NCBI GenBank assembly: GCA_000830255.1
Contig: JQIT01000003.1
Location: 124,001 to 188,000 of the forward strand
DNA from: Sulfuricurvum sp. PC08-66
GTDB taxonomy: Bacteria; Campylobacterota; Campylobacteria; Campylobacterales; Sulfurimonadaceae
Length of the DNA: 64,000 bases
Direction: 5' to 3'
Part shown: positions 9,565-18,453 of the stretch, in pieces
Layout: every line of letters begins with the position of its first letter
Numbering within the stretch: position 1 is the first letter of the stretch
Notes under the pieces: generated by a model
The model's database searches: none
Told to the model about the DNA's origin: nothing
The model's input: the letters and a program-made list of their open reading frames with translations, nothing else
Translations under genes and position numbers: made by a program

Positions 9565-11211
9565 TTATTTGCCTGCTTCGTACATTTTCATGTAGTACTC
9601 ATGTGCCATACGTCCTGAATCAAACGCTGGAATGACATCTGACATTGCAGCTTTCATCACCTGTGTCCATTGCTCTGGCTTGTCGTAATACATAGGGATA
9701 ATCTCATGCTCCAAAATATCCATCATGTTTTTGTTATCCTCGTAATCTTGCACTTCTGTAGGCGTACTGTGATCGATAGGAGGAATAGTAAAACAGTTGA
9801 CGCCATGTTTTGCAAACTCTGGATGCCATCCATCCTCTGTCGAGAAGTGAATGGAACCATTCATACTTGCTGTCATACCGCTGGTTCCACTGGCTTCACG
9901 CGATACACGCGGTGTATTGAGCCACAAATCCGAACCTTGTTTGAGTATGCGCGAAAGTTCAAGCTCATACCCCACTAATACTGCCATGTTTTTGATGCTG
10001 TGGCTTATATGTACTAATTCGTTAAACGTATTGATGGCATTGGTGTCAAAGGGATAAGGCTTTCCTGCCCAAATAACCTGAATGGGTCTATCTTTGCGCC
10101 CTAAAAGTGCCTTGAATCGTGCCATATCGTGTTTAAGAAGCCCTGGACGTTTGTATTCGGCAAAGCGGCGCGCCCAAACAAGCGTCAATACATCTGGGTC
10201 AAACATCTTTCCTGTTTGGTCCGCCACAACACTAAAAAGTTTACGTTTGAGATGTTTTTTGCGTGCAACAAGCGCGTAATCTTCGTGCTCATCGAGTGTC
10301 CCCAAAAGCGATTTATCGCTCCAAAAACGACGATTTTGCGCATTTGTAATATAGATAATTTCACTTTTCCCTTCACAGTTTTGCCACATGCGATTGGCAA
10401 CTTCACCGTGAAATCTCGATACTGCATTGGTCATTTTAGAAGCTCGTAATGCTCCTACTGTCAAGCTAAAGCGATTGCCATACTCCATCGTAATATGTCG
10501 CACCGTATCCATATCCAACCCATTGAAAAATCCGAATTTGTGCATGAAATGTATATCATGCTCTTCGTTGCCCGCAGCTTCAGGGGTGTGTGTAGTGAAA
10601 ACAACGTGTTGTTTGACTGTCTCCATGCTCCCAAAACGTGCATAGAGCTCATAGACCAAAGGAAGCGCATGCCCCTCATTCATATGATAAATATCAATTT
10701 TTTGACGTAGCGCTTCCAAGACTTTGACACCACCAATGCCCAAGACTATCTCTTGAGAGATACGTGTCTCCTCATTGCCATCATAAAGTTTGTGCGTAAT
10801 AGTACGTGCCAAAAAGTCATTTTCTGGAATATCCGTAGAGAGCAAAATAAGAGGTGCGGAACCAAAAATGTGTGCAGGAAGATAGTATGCTTTGATTTTT
10901 ACATTTTGAGAGTGGATGTTTACTGTTGCTTGAATCCCTAAATCTTCGAGAAAATAGTAATGTTTGCGAATAAACTCTGCTTTGAGACTACGATCTTCGT
11001 GACGCGTCTGGTCATAATATCCAAAACTCCACAAAATCCCCACGCCTACGACATTTTGACGCAAGTCGTAAGCACTGCGCATATGTGAACCTGCCAAAAA
11101 GCCCAATCCGCCCGAATAAATTTTCAAGGCTTGATGAATAGCAAACTCCATCGAGAAGTAGGCAACTGATGTTTGGTACTTGGTGTCAAACTCGTAATCG
11201 TGCAATATCAT
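9565..11211 (-). CDS. Alpha-glucan phosphorylase family protein (GT35, short form) with Thr at the PLP-lysine position
   Basis: A 548-residue protein of the short alpha-glucan phosphorylase family: YFSMEFAI and YSGGLGFLAG near the N-terminus, HMNEGHA, VFTTHTPEAAGNEEHD, VWARRFAEYKRP and the C-terminal EASGTSGM block. Family members release glucose-1-phosphate from alpha-glucan using a pyridoxal phosphate bound to a lysine in the GTxxMK motif. Here the motif reads GTSGMTASMNG, with Thr447 (codon 9871-9873, ACA) in place of that lysine. Either PLP is held without a Schiff base or the protein is not a standard phosphorylase. AAAGGAACACA precedes the ATG. It shares an operon with the GT2 gene downstream and is divergent from the lipoprotein gene. 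Confidence 0.8.
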   Translation of the reverse strand: MILHDYEFDTKYQTSVAYFSMEFAIHQALKIYSGGLGFLAGSHMRSAYDLRQNVVGVGILWSFGYYDQTRHEDRSLKAEFIRKHYYFLEDLGIQATVNIHSQNVKIKAYYLPAHIFGSAPLILLSTDIPENDFLARTITHKLYDGNEETRISQEIVLGIGGVKVLEALRQKIDIYHMNEGHALPLVYELYARFGSMETVKQHVVFTTHTPEAAGNEEHDIHFMHKFGFFNGLDMDTVRHITMEYGNRFSLTVGALRASKMTNAVSRFHGEVANRMWQNCEGKSEIIYITNAQNRRFWSDKSLLGTLDEHEDYALVARKKHLKRKLFSVVADQTGKMFDPDVLTLVWARRFAEYKRPGLLKHDMARFKALLGRKDRPIQVIWAGKPYPFDTNAINTFNELVHISHSIKNMAVLVGYELELSRILKQGSDLWLNTPRVSREASGTSGMTASMNGSIHFSTEDGWHPEFAKHGVNCFTIPPIDHSTPTEVQDYEDNKNMMDILEHEIIPMYYDKPEQWTQVMKAAMSDVIPAFDSGRMAHEYYMKMYEAGK

Positions 11212-11305
11212 TGTGTTCCTTTTGTTGGCTCACCAATTATAGTACAAAAAGAGCGAGCATCGATTACTTGTATGCCTCTATTTTGGGTGTTGTGAGCTTT
11301 TTTGC

Positions 11306-11311
11306 TACAAT
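11306..11311 (+). promoter_or_regulatory. -10 element TACAAT directly in front of the lipoprotein gene
   Basis: TACAAT ends 6 nt before the ATG at 11318, preceded by a T-rich stretch as in Campylobacterota sigma-70 promoters. Transcription would start at or next to the A of the ATG, giving a leaderless mRNA. No Shine-Dalgarno sequence is present. Confidence 0.5.
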
Positions 11312-11317
11312 GCGCGC

Positions 11318-11614
11318 ATGAAGAAACTCCTCTTACTCGTTGGTCTACTGTTCTTTTTTGCTGGGTGTGCAGCGCAAGCAGATAGAGTGACAGGCAAAAT
11401 TGTCGTACGAGGAGAGTATCCGCACACCTTTATCGCGCTCAAAGTCCAAAATAGACTCTATTACAATATTGTGGGACGTCTCAAACGTGTGTTGGAAGCG
11501 AGTTATCAAGGCAAAAAAGTGACCCTTCGAGGACGATTCACAGCTGCCGCAAAAGGGCCTGGAATGCCTGCGCGCTTCGAGGCTACGCATGTTGAAGAGA
11601 TTTTAGAACGATAA
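11318..11614 (+). CDS. Small putative lipoprotein
   Basis: A 98-residue protein with a lipoprotein signal peptide (MKKLLLLVGLLFFFAGC). The lipobox FAGC puts the lipidated Cys at residue 17. The mature 80 residues look like a single beta-rich domain (RVTGKIVVRGEYPHTFIALK, and VTLRGRF), reminiscent of OB-fold-like lipoproteins, but no named family is recognised. It is monocistronic and shares a hairpin terminator with the convergent adhesin gene. The start is supported by the signal peptide, although no ribosome site is seen, consistent with a leaderless transcript. Confidence 0.75.
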   Translation: MKKLLLLVGLLFFFAGCAAQADRVTGKIVVRGEYPHTFIALKVQNRLYYNIVGRLKRVLEASYQGKKVTLRGRFTAAAKGPGMPARFEATHVEEILER

Positions 11615-11641
11615 AAAGTTTTTTGAGGTTGAAAAAAGGAA

Positions 11642-11660
11642 GCCCCCTCAACGAGGGAGC
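11642..11660. terminator. Bidirectional hairpin between lipoprotein and adhesin genes
   Basis: GCCCCCTC (11642-11649) and GAGGGAGC (11653-11660) pair with one mismatch around a 3-nt loop. In the minus direction it is followed by CCTTTTTTC, so it should terminate the adhesin operon. In the plus direction the T-tract is weaker. Confidence 0.65.
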
Positions 11661-11666
11661 CTTTGT

Positions 11667-14600
11667 TTAGCAGTGGTCGTCAATAATTATCGGTGCAATG
11701 TCTGGAGTATGTCCATGCCCACTACTATTGTGTCCATCACCACCGTCACGACTGTGACCATGATTGTTGCTTTCGTCTGAATCTTCGTGACCGTGCTCTT
11801 CGTCGTCTTCGAAAATGGCGTCATTATCTCCATCGAGAATATCGCTCAAATCTGCTGGCGCTTCAGCCTCATTTTGCGCTGGTTGCTCATCAGGAAGATT
11901 ATCAAAAGCGATTCCTTCTGATGCATCTCCCCCTACTGTTGCTACTGTAGTAGCAGTTGCACCACCGTTTGTCTCTGTTGCTGTAACTGAGACACTAATT
12001 GCAGCCAATGCATCCTCAGCTTGCTCTTCTTGACTTACAAGCACCAATGAAAGCGATTCTCCCTCTTCATCGATTGCGATAGAATAGCTACCATCTTCAT
12101 TTGGTTCATACCCTTTGAGTGTTGTGCCTTCTGGAATAGTGTCGATACGTAAATCACTCAACGTTTCACTGCCATCTTCATCGCCAAGACGCACCTCTAC
12201 ATTGAGCGTATATTCATACGTTACCTCTGCTGGGGTCACATGCTCTTGTGCAACTTCTGCATCTCCTACAAAAGTACCATCCCCGAAGACAATAGCCTCA
12301 ACACCGCTGACACTCGTCCACTCACCACCTGTAATCCATTGCGCATATCCATTATCGTGGCGAGTAAAATTACCCGTAACAATTTGATAGTTGCCATTGC
12401 CTTGGTCGACTATTCCATAATCACTTTGAGTGCCTGCAAGTTTGAGCACATCCGAACCACTGCCCATTGCGATACTTGCGTCACCTGCTAGATTATCAAG
12501 CTGCAAATAGTCGTTATCACTACCCATATTGATACTTGCATTGTTAAATTGACCTTCAACTACAAGCGTATCATCACCTCTGCCCATATCAAAGTAAGCA
12601 TTATTAGCATTTTGAGAAACCGTAATCGTGTCGTCGCCTTTGCCCATATCAAAAGAGGCGCGATTAATATTTTGGTAATTCAATGTCGTATCATTGCTAC
12701 CGCTGTCCAAATAGCTTCTGTTGTTAAAATTGCTTCCCGTTGGTACAGCAATCTCTTCAGCGCCAGAATCGTGCGTGACAACATTCACAGCACTAATACT
12801 CAACTCTACAATGGGTGCTTCAATGCTATTGTCTTGTGCCATTGTCAAAAGTGTATCGATACCGTAACTGCCATCTGCAAATGTCACTACTTCAACATTT
12901 CGTAGCTCAGTCACATCGCCAGCATCACCTTCAGCAACCATCAAGTGACCATTTTCATTGATTGAGAAGGTGTAATTACTCATCTGTGCACCAAAAACTA
13001 CCGTATCACGACCATTTCCACCATCGATGACGAGAGAATTGTTAGCGTCCTCGCCACTAACCGTATCGTATGCACTGTACGCCTCGTCTGTGTAGATTGT
13101 ATCGTTGCCACTACCCGACATTACGAAATCGTCACTGTCTTCGGTAATAGCACCACTCCAAGAGCCATGCCAGTAGTGTACGCTCGCACTTGGTTCACTG
13201 ACATTGCCAGCTACATCTGTTTGTGTCGCTGTGAAGAACTCGTTGTCGTTTAGCGGCGTACCGTTGAGATTTGAGATGTCGATACTCCACGAACCATTCT
13301 CTGCAACAGTCGTTTGCGCTACTTGAGTGCCCTCTTCATCCATAAGGTTTATTGTCGCACCAGCTTCACCTTGACCATACATAGTCACTTGTGAATAATC
13401 ACCGCGATGGTCTTGAATATCTGTAATCGTTGGTGCTACAGGAGGTGTTGTATCCTGTGCGACCTCTTCAGTTTCCTCTTCAGTTTCCTCTTCAGTTTCC
13501 TCTTCAGTTTCCTCTTCAGTTTCCTCTTCAGTTTCCTCTTCAGTTTCCTCTTCAGTTTCCTCGTCTGAAGTCTCTTCATCGGTTGTATCTTCGTCTGAAG
13601 TAGTTTCTTCTTCAGTCTCTGTTTCTTCTTCGTCTGAAGTCTCTTCTTCTGCACCAGTATCCTCTACTTCGTCAGGATCGACGACTGGATTTTCCTCTTC
13701 TGGTTGAGTCTCTTCATCCGTTGTATCTTCATCTGAAGTAGTTTCTTCGTCTGAAGTCTCTTCTTCTGCGCCCGTATCTTCTACTTCGTCGGAATCGACG
13801 ACTGGATTTTCCTCTTCAGGTTGTGTCTCTTCATCCGTTGTATCTTCATCTGAAGTAGTTTCTTCTTCAGTTTCTTCGTCTGAAGTCTCTTCTTCTGCGC
13901 TTGTATCCTCTACTTCGTCAGAATCAACTACTGGATTTTCCTCTTCAGGTTGTGTCTCTTCATCCGTTGTATCTTCATCTGAAGTAGTTTCTTCTTCAGT
14001 CTCTGTTTCTTCGCCAGTTTCTTCTTCAGAAGTCTCTTCTCCTGCACCTGTATCCTCTACTTCGTCAGGATCGACGACTGGATTTTCCTCTTCAGGTTGT
14101 GTCTCTTCATCCGTTGTCTCTTCATCTGATGTAGTTTCTTCTTCAGTTTCTGTTTCTTCGTCCGAAGTCTCTTCTCCTGCACCTGTATCCTCTACTTCAT
14201 CAGGATCGACAGCAGGAGCAGTATCGATAGTAATAGCAATTTCTGAACTACTGCTATTGCCTGCTGCATCTGTAGCGGTCACCGTCAATACATGCTCACC
14301 CTCTGTCATTTCAGGAAGTTTGATGAGATATTCACCATCGCTATTCGCCACGCCTTCACCTAGTACATTACCTAGAGCGTCCGTAATAACAACTACTGCG
14401 CCTGCTTCTGCACTACCTTCGATGATAGGCGTTGTATCATTTGTAGCGCTGTCACCTACGACACCACTATCGCTATTAGCCTCGATAGAAGCAGTAGGAG
14501 CCGTGGTCACTGTATCGACTACAATAGTAAGTGTTGTGACTGCACTATTACCTGCCGCATCGACAATTGTCACTGTCAAGGTGTGCGTTCCATCGCCAAG

Positions 14601-15623
14601 CGGTGAAGTCTCAATAGCATAATAACCGTTACTATCTACTACCCCTTGACCTACTACATTGCCATTGGCATCTGTAATAGTCACTGTTGCACCTGCTTCA
14701 CCTTGACCTGTAATAGTAGGCGTGTTGTCATTGGTGAGATTCACCACTGCATCATCCAATTGCGCACTCGGATTTGATACTGTCGTATCGATAACCAGTG
14801 TTACCGTGGTTTGAGCAGTTTGTCCCTCGAACTCGACTGTCACTGTATAGACATGCTCACCATCTGCTTGTTCACTCAATACAATGACATAGTTTCCATT
14901 CTCATCGATAATGGCACTTCCCACGACATTACCATGCTCATCTGTCACAGTCACCACTGCACCTGGCTGACCTTGTCCTACCAAGGTCGGCGTAGCATCA
15001 TTAATCAGATTGCCAGTACCCACTTCACCGCTATTTTCCAATCCTGCTGTTGGCTCTATCATAGCCGCAGGTGTTTCGGGTGTAGTTTCAACAGGAGGAA
15101 TCACTACGATAGGTGTCGATGTCTCACTCAACGTAGTGCCACTAGGTTTTAGGCTATACATTCCCAAGGCATTCATAGCTGCACGAGGGTCATATTCGCT
15201 GGTGTGTGCACCTGTTTTCTCTTCAAAATCACTTGTCTCTACTTTGACTTTAGCTTCGCGCATGATGGCATTGATAATACTTCCACCGCCTACGTACGCG
15301 GCACTATTATCGCCGCCTTCATTTCCAGCTGCGGTTTTGATATCCTCCAATTCATCGAGTAACATATTGACGACAACATCAGAGCGCTCAAAGCCATCAT
15401 CACTTGTCACTGAGGTATCAAACGCCATACGGGCATTACTTCCTAGCGCCAAGTTTTGACCATTGCCCAAAAGAATATTAAGTGAATCACCGCCCATGGC
15501 AATAATTTTTTCACCTTGGAGTATCGGCTCATTGAGATGTGCCTGACGTTTTTTGCCATCCGTTCCGATGACCATATAGGCACCGCTAAGTTCGACTACT
15601 TTTCCAATAATTTCTGCTGCCAT
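11667..15623 (-). CDS. Giant LapA-like surface adhesin with LapG-type cleavage site
   Basis: A 1318-residue secreted adhesin. Residues 1-125 resemble a LapA retention module (start AAEIIGKVVELSGAYMVIG) with a TAAG di-alanine site at 97-100, matching the LapG cleavage site of Pseudomonas LapA. Three bacterial Ig-like repeats (about 190-470) share GQGEAGATVTITDANGNVVG. An acidic Glu/Thr-rich region (about 470-730) follows, with five 'QPEEENPVVD' units and an EETE tract. Then come a fourth Ig-like domain and RTX-like G-x-G-x-D segments (GSGNDTIY, GKGDDTI, GRGDDTL), and a His/Asp-rich tail ending IIIDDHC. The terminal Cys is the only cysteine in the protein. It lies 81 bp after the 261-residue gene with its own AAAGGA site. 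The whole export and retention machinery is upstream. Confidence 0.88.
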   Translation of the reverse strand: MAAEIIGKVVELSGAYMVIGTDGKKRQAHLNEPILQGEKIIAMGGDSLNILLGNGQNLALGSNARMAFDTSVTSDDGFERSDVVVNMLLDELEDIKTAAGNEGGDNSAAYVGGGSIINAIMREAKVKVETSDFEEKTGAHTSEYDPRAAMNALGMYSLKPSGTTLSETSTPIVVIPPVETTPETPAAMIEPTAGLENSGEVGTGNLINDATPTLVGQGQPGAVVTVTDEHGNVVGSAIIDENGNYVIVLSEQADGEHVYTVTVEFEGQTAQTTVTLVIDTTVSNPSAQLDDAVVNLTNDNTPTITGQGEAGATVTITDANGNVVGQGVVDSNGYYAIETSPLGDGTHTLTVTIVDAAGNSAVTTLTIVVDTVTTAPTASIEANSDSGVVGDSATNDTTPIIEGSAEAGAVVVITDALGNVLGEGVANSDGEYLIKLPEMTEGEHVLTVTATDAAGNSSSSEIAITIDTAPAVDPDEVEDTGAGEETSDEETETEEETTSDEETTDEETQPEEENPVVDPDEVEDTGAGEETSEEETGEETETEEETTSDEDTTDEETQPEEENPVVDSDEVEDTSAEEETSDEETEEETTSDEDTTDEETQPEEENPVVDSDEVEDTGAEEETSDEETTSDEDTTDEETQPEEENPVVDPDEVEDTGAEEETSDEEETETEEETTSDEDTTDEETSDEETEEETEEETEEETEEETEEETEEETEEETEEVAQDTTPPVAPTITDIQDHRGDYSQVTMYGQGEAGATINLMDEEGTQVAQTTVAENGSWSIDISNLNGTPLNDNEFFTATQTDVAGNVSEPSASVHYWHGSWSGAITEDSDDFVMSGSGNDTIYTDEAYSAYDTVSGEDANNSLVIDGGNGRDTVVFGAQMSNYTFSINENGHLMVAEGDAGDVTELRNVEVVTFADGSYGIDTLLTMAQDNSIEAPIVELSISAVNVVTHDSGAEEIAVPTGSNFNNRSYLDSGSNDTTLNYQNINRASFDMGKGDDTITVSQNANNAYFDMGRGDDTLVVEGQFNNASINMGSDNDYLQLDNLAGDASIAMGSGSDVLKLAGTQSDYGIVDQGNGNYQIVTGNFTRHDNGYAQWITGGEWTSVSGVEAIVFGDGTFVGDAEVAQEHVTPAEVTYEYTLNVEVRLGDEDGSETLSDLRIDTIPEGTTLKGYEPNEDGSYSIAIDEEGESLSLVLVSQEEQAEDALAAISVSVTATETNGGATATTVATVGGDASEGIAFDNLPDEQPAQNEAEAPADLSDILDGDNDAIFEDDEEHGHEDSDESNNHGHSRDGGDGHNSSGHGHTPDIAPIIIDDHC
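13466..13562. repeat. 12-bp tandem repeat, about 8 copies, inside the adhesin gene
   Basis: The 12-bp unit CAGTTTCCTCTT recurs at exact 12-bp steps (13469, 13481 and so on to 13553) and encodes the EETE tract on the minus strand. Gain or loss of units keeps the frame, so it can change stalk length but not switch the gene off. Confidence 0.9.
13563..14215. repeat. Long imperfect tandem repeats coding for the acidic stalk
   Basis: About five imperfect repeats of roughly 110-150 bp encode Glu/Asp/Thr/Ser-rich units, each with a QPEEENPVVD segment followed by DEVEDT. Unit length differs by in-frame multiples of short sub-repeats, which suggests recent expansion and contraction by slippage or recombination. 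Confidence 0.8.
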
Positions 15624-15704
15624 GAAGCTATCCTTTTAGGGTAAATTTCTCATTAGCAAGGATTGTAGTGCAAGTGAAGAGGGGAAAGCTATTGTACTTT
15701 GGTA

Positions 15705-16490
15705 CTAGGCGGCAAAACGAAGAATCTGTTCGCGCAAAAGCCCTAGCTCTTGCATCACGTAACTGTTGCGTAGATACTCTCGCTTGAGGGCGCCTGATTT
15801 GCGCAAAGGGCGCATTACTTCGACGTAGCGGTCGATAGAAGCTGCAATCTCTACCAACACCAAAGCATTGCCCGTAGCAATAAAATAGCTAATAGCATAC
15901 GAAAAAAAGAGATACAAATAGTGGAAGCTCTCGACGATGTAATTGCCTAACAATGCGCTGTGAAACGAAAAGAGTATTGTCACACGCTCCACATGCTGTG
16001 CAAAGCTTTTGGCATACATCTCATACTGCTCCAAGAGTGCCGTATCTCGGAAAAAAAGCCACTCTTTTTTTGCCTCTAATGCTTTGCGGCGTACCCCGAT
16101 AGCCTCCACGATAGAGTCTAAGAGCACAATATCTTCACGGTATCGACGCAAACGCTCTTCATCGATGGTGACCTCATCTCGTCGAAGATGCAAAAATTTT
16201 TCATCGATTTGCGTCAATTTTTGACGTATTGGCTCCACAGTACCTTTTTGAAGCGAGAGATGATAGACCACCTCCAATATCTGAACTATCTCCTCGATAG
16301 TATTGGAAGCGACCTCCTCTTTGCACTCTGCAATAATGCTCTGAAACGTAGTAATCTCTAATCCCACATCCCCACGCACCGAGGCATCTTTTTCGTGGTA
16401 TTTGGCACTGTCGATAGCGCCGTATACCTCTTCAAAATAGCTCTTTGCCTCTTCAAGTTTGGCTAAAAGTGTTCTGTCAATGGCTAGCAT
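15705..16490 (-). CDS. Unknown soluble protein of the Lap-like operon
   Basis: A 261-residue protein not assigned to a family. It is rich in charged helices, with likely coiled-coil at about 85-150 (for example VTIDEERLRRYREDIVLLDS). A more hydrophobic aromatic stretch at about 183-212 (YIVESFHYLYLFFSYAIS) could be buried or membrane-associated. There is no signal peptide. Its start overlaps the LuxR-type stop by 1 nt and the adhesin follows after 81 bp, so it is part of the same transcription unit. Position suggests a role in adhesin regulation, folding or export (inference only). Confidence 0.7.
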   Translation of the reverse strand: MLAIDRTLLAKLEEAKSYFEEVYGAIDSAKYHEKDASVRGDVGLEITTFQSIIAECKEEVASNTIEEIVQILEVVYHLSLQKGTVEPIRQKLTQIDEKFLHLRRDEVTIDEERLRRYREDIVLLDSIVEAIGVRRKALEAKKEWLFFRDTALLEQYEMYAKSFAQHVERVTILFSFHSALLGNYIVESFHYLYLFFSYAISYFIATGNALVLVEIAASIDRYVEVMRPLRKSGALKREYLRNSYVMQELGLLREQILRFAA

Positions 16491-17104
16491 CAGACAATCA
16501 TCAGGGCAAGACTTAGACGGTCTGCCACTTCGAGTTTGGTGTAGATTGCCGTCAAGTGCGCTTTGACCGTGCGCTCTGTAATAGCTTGTATCGTTGCAAT
16601 CTCTTTGTTGGTCATGCCCTCTCCTACGAGTTTGGCAATTTCAAGCTCTTTGGGGGTCAAAAGTGCCAATTTTGGGTGGGTAACTTCCCCTTTGGGTGCG
16701 ATACGCGAAGCGTGTCCAATCATCTGCTGTACAAACTCTGGATAGAGCCAAATATTCCCATGACTGATAAGCTCCAGCGCATCGTGCAGGTGTAGCTTAC
16801 TCATATAGGTGTTGCCATACCCTGCAATTGCGTGCTGTAAAAGCGCCATACCCTCTGCATACGAGGGCAAGCCATTGAGGACAAAAATATAGCATCGAGG
16901 CAAATTGACGCACATTTTTGCTATCAATGCGATATCGATACCTATGCTTTGTCTATCGACCATAATAATTTGAATTTTTGAAGCATCCAACGCCTTTTGC
17001 AGTGCCCCTATCGACGTTATCTCTTTGGTAGGCGCCTCGATAAGCCCCTCCCATCTGGCAATCACATCTTTGTCTTGGCTAAAAAGAAGTATCTCTCTCA
17101 TCAT
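16490..17104 (-). CDS. LuxR/NarL-type transcriptional regulator in the Lap-like operon
   Basis: A 204-residue protein. The C-terminal 65 residues form a GerE/LuxR helix-turn-helix: LTPKELEIAKLVGEGMTNKE, then IA...TERTVKAHLTAIYTKL. The N-terminal about 130 residues have the outline of a receiver domain, with Asp in IIMVDRQ, but the acidic pair near the N-terminus is weak (FSQDKD). A VpsT/CsgD-like unphosphorylated regulator is therefore possible. The VpsT c-di-GMP motif W[F/L/M][T/S]R is not intact (WLYP). The start ATGATG overlaps the HlyD stop by 4 nt. It probably controls this operon or flagellar genes; the target is not visible. Confidence 0.8.
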   Translation of the reverse strand: MMREILLFSQDKDVIARWEGLIEAPTKEITSIGALQKALDASKIQIIMVDRQSIGIDIALIAKMCVNLPRCYIFVLNGLPSYAEGMALLQHAIAGYGNTYMSKLHLHDALELISHGNIWLYPEFVQQMIGHASRIAPKGEVTHPKLALLTPKELEIAKLVGEGMTNKEIATIQAITERTVKAHLTAIYTKLEVADRLSLALMIV

Positions 17105-18453
17105 CGCTCACTTAATGCATGAGATTGGGCTTTGAAAATAGGCTTGAGCAGATAATCCATGATAGTCTTTTTGCCTGTCAAAATATCCACCGAAGCGGTC
17201 ATCCCAGGGATAATATCGAGACGTTTGCCTTCCCGCTCCAAATAGGTCTTTTTCGTGCTAATTTGCACCAAATAGAAGCTATTTCCCTCTTCGTCGGTAA
17301 TTGTATCGGGGCTTATGAGACTCAACTCCCCCTCGACACCGCCATAAATAGCAAAATCGTAGGCGCTGAATTTGACAATCGCTTTTTGTTTGGGGAACAA
17401 AAACGCAATGTCTGAGGGCTTGATTTTGGCCTCGATAACCAACAAATCTTCGCTAGGAACAATCTCTAGCAAATCCATCCCTGGACGAATAACCCCGCCC
17501 AATGTATTGACAAACATTTGATTGACTTGCCCATCTACAGGTGCAGTTACTGCCGTACGACTCACCTGATCCGAGAGATGCTCTTGGCTTTTTTGCAGAC
17601 GTATAATTTCAGAGAGCACCTCATTGCGCTCTTTTTTGGCACGGTTTTCAAACTCAAACTGCGCTTCGTTGATTTTCGATTTTATCTCTTCGATTTCAGA
17701 GATGATGCTAGGAATCGAGAGCTTGACCGATTGAATCTCTTCGACCTCTTTGTTGGCTTCACGTTGAAGTTTGATAATTTCTACCTCTGAAATGACCCCT
17801 TTTTGAGCCAAAGGCATCTGTATCTCGATTTCACGTCTTAAGAGTTCATAGCTTTTGCGTAGACTCTCTAGCTTCGCTTCGGACTTTTTGCGGTCGTTTC
17901 GTTTTTGTGAGAGCTGCTCTTCGAGTACACGTTTTTGGGAAGCGAGTTGTTGCATATTGGAGTTGTAATAGTTACGCTCATTCTCGATGAGGAGCTGTTG
18001 CTCTTGGGTGTAGCTCTCCTCTTTGGGCGAAAAGGGTTGCCCGAAAGCCTCTGCGGTGAGACGTATCTCTTTGGCGATGAGTTGATTGATTTTGGCAATA
18101 TTTTCCGCATAATCACTCGTAAATTTTGAGTTTTCTATGAGCAAAAGCGGTTGCCCCTCTTTGACCTTATCCCCTTTTTTGACCAGAATCTCCTTGACAA
18201 TTCCCCCTTCAAGGTTTTGTACCATTTGCAACTGTCCTGAAGGGATGACTTTGCCCTCGCCTCGCGTAATCTCATCGACCGACGCAAAGCTCGCCCATAT
18301 CAATAAAAATGCCACGATACCTGCGGTAATCCACAAAATTTGTTGCGTGCTTTTGGGCGATTTGATGAGCACGGCAGAGCGAACGCTTGAGACAAACTCA
18401 AAATCTTCCGTCGTCAAATGGGGCTTGGAGGGTTTGGTGTTATTCTCAACCAT
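17101..18453 (-). CDS. HlyD-family membrane fusion protein of type I secretion (LapC-like)
   Basis: A 450-residue periplasmic adaptor linking the inner-membrane ABC exporter to the TolC channel. It has a short cytoplasmic N-terminus, one transmembrane helix (about 40-58, LWITAGIVAFLLIWASFASV) and the HlyD signature ITRGEGKVIPSGQLQMVQNL. A lipoyl half-motif, a long alpha-helical coiled coil (about 115-290) and a C-terminal beta-barrel ending in PGMTASVDILTGKKTIMDYL follow. Length and architecture match LapC/HlyD. The ATG overlaps the stop of the upstream ATPase gene by 1 nt. It serves the adhesin at 11667-15623. Confidence 0.92.
   Translation of the reverse strand: MVENNTKPSKPHLTTEDFEFVSSVRSAVLIKSPKSTQQILWITAGIVAFLLIWASFASVDEITRGEGKVIPSGQLQMVQNLEGGIVKEILVKKGDKVKEGQPLLLIENSKFTSDYAENIAKINQLIAKEIRLTAEAFGQPFSPKEESYTQEQQLLIENERNYYNSNMQQLASQKRVLEEQLSQKRNDRKKSEAKLESLRKSYELLRREIEIQMPLAQKGVISEVEIIKLQREANKEVEEIQSVKLSIPSIISEIEEIKSKINEAQFEFENRAKKERNEVLSEIIRLQKSQEHLSDQVSRTAVTAPVDGQVNQMFVNTLGGVIRPGMDLLEIVPSEDLLVIEAKIKPSDIAFLFPKQKAIVKFSAYDFAIYGGVEGELSLISPDTITDEEGNSFYLVQISTKKTYLEREGKRLDIIPGMTASVDILTGKKTIMDYLLKPIFKAQSHALSER

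Noticed and set aside
13436-13654. 72-codon Lys-rich open frame in the adhesin repeat region
   Set aside because: It is an alternative frame of the 12-bp repeat; the adhesin frame runs through without interruption.
16490-17104. VpsT-like c-di-GMP-binding regulator
   Set aside because: The outline fits, but the W[F/L/M][T/S]R motif is not intact (WLYP), so direct c-di-GMP binding is not claimed.
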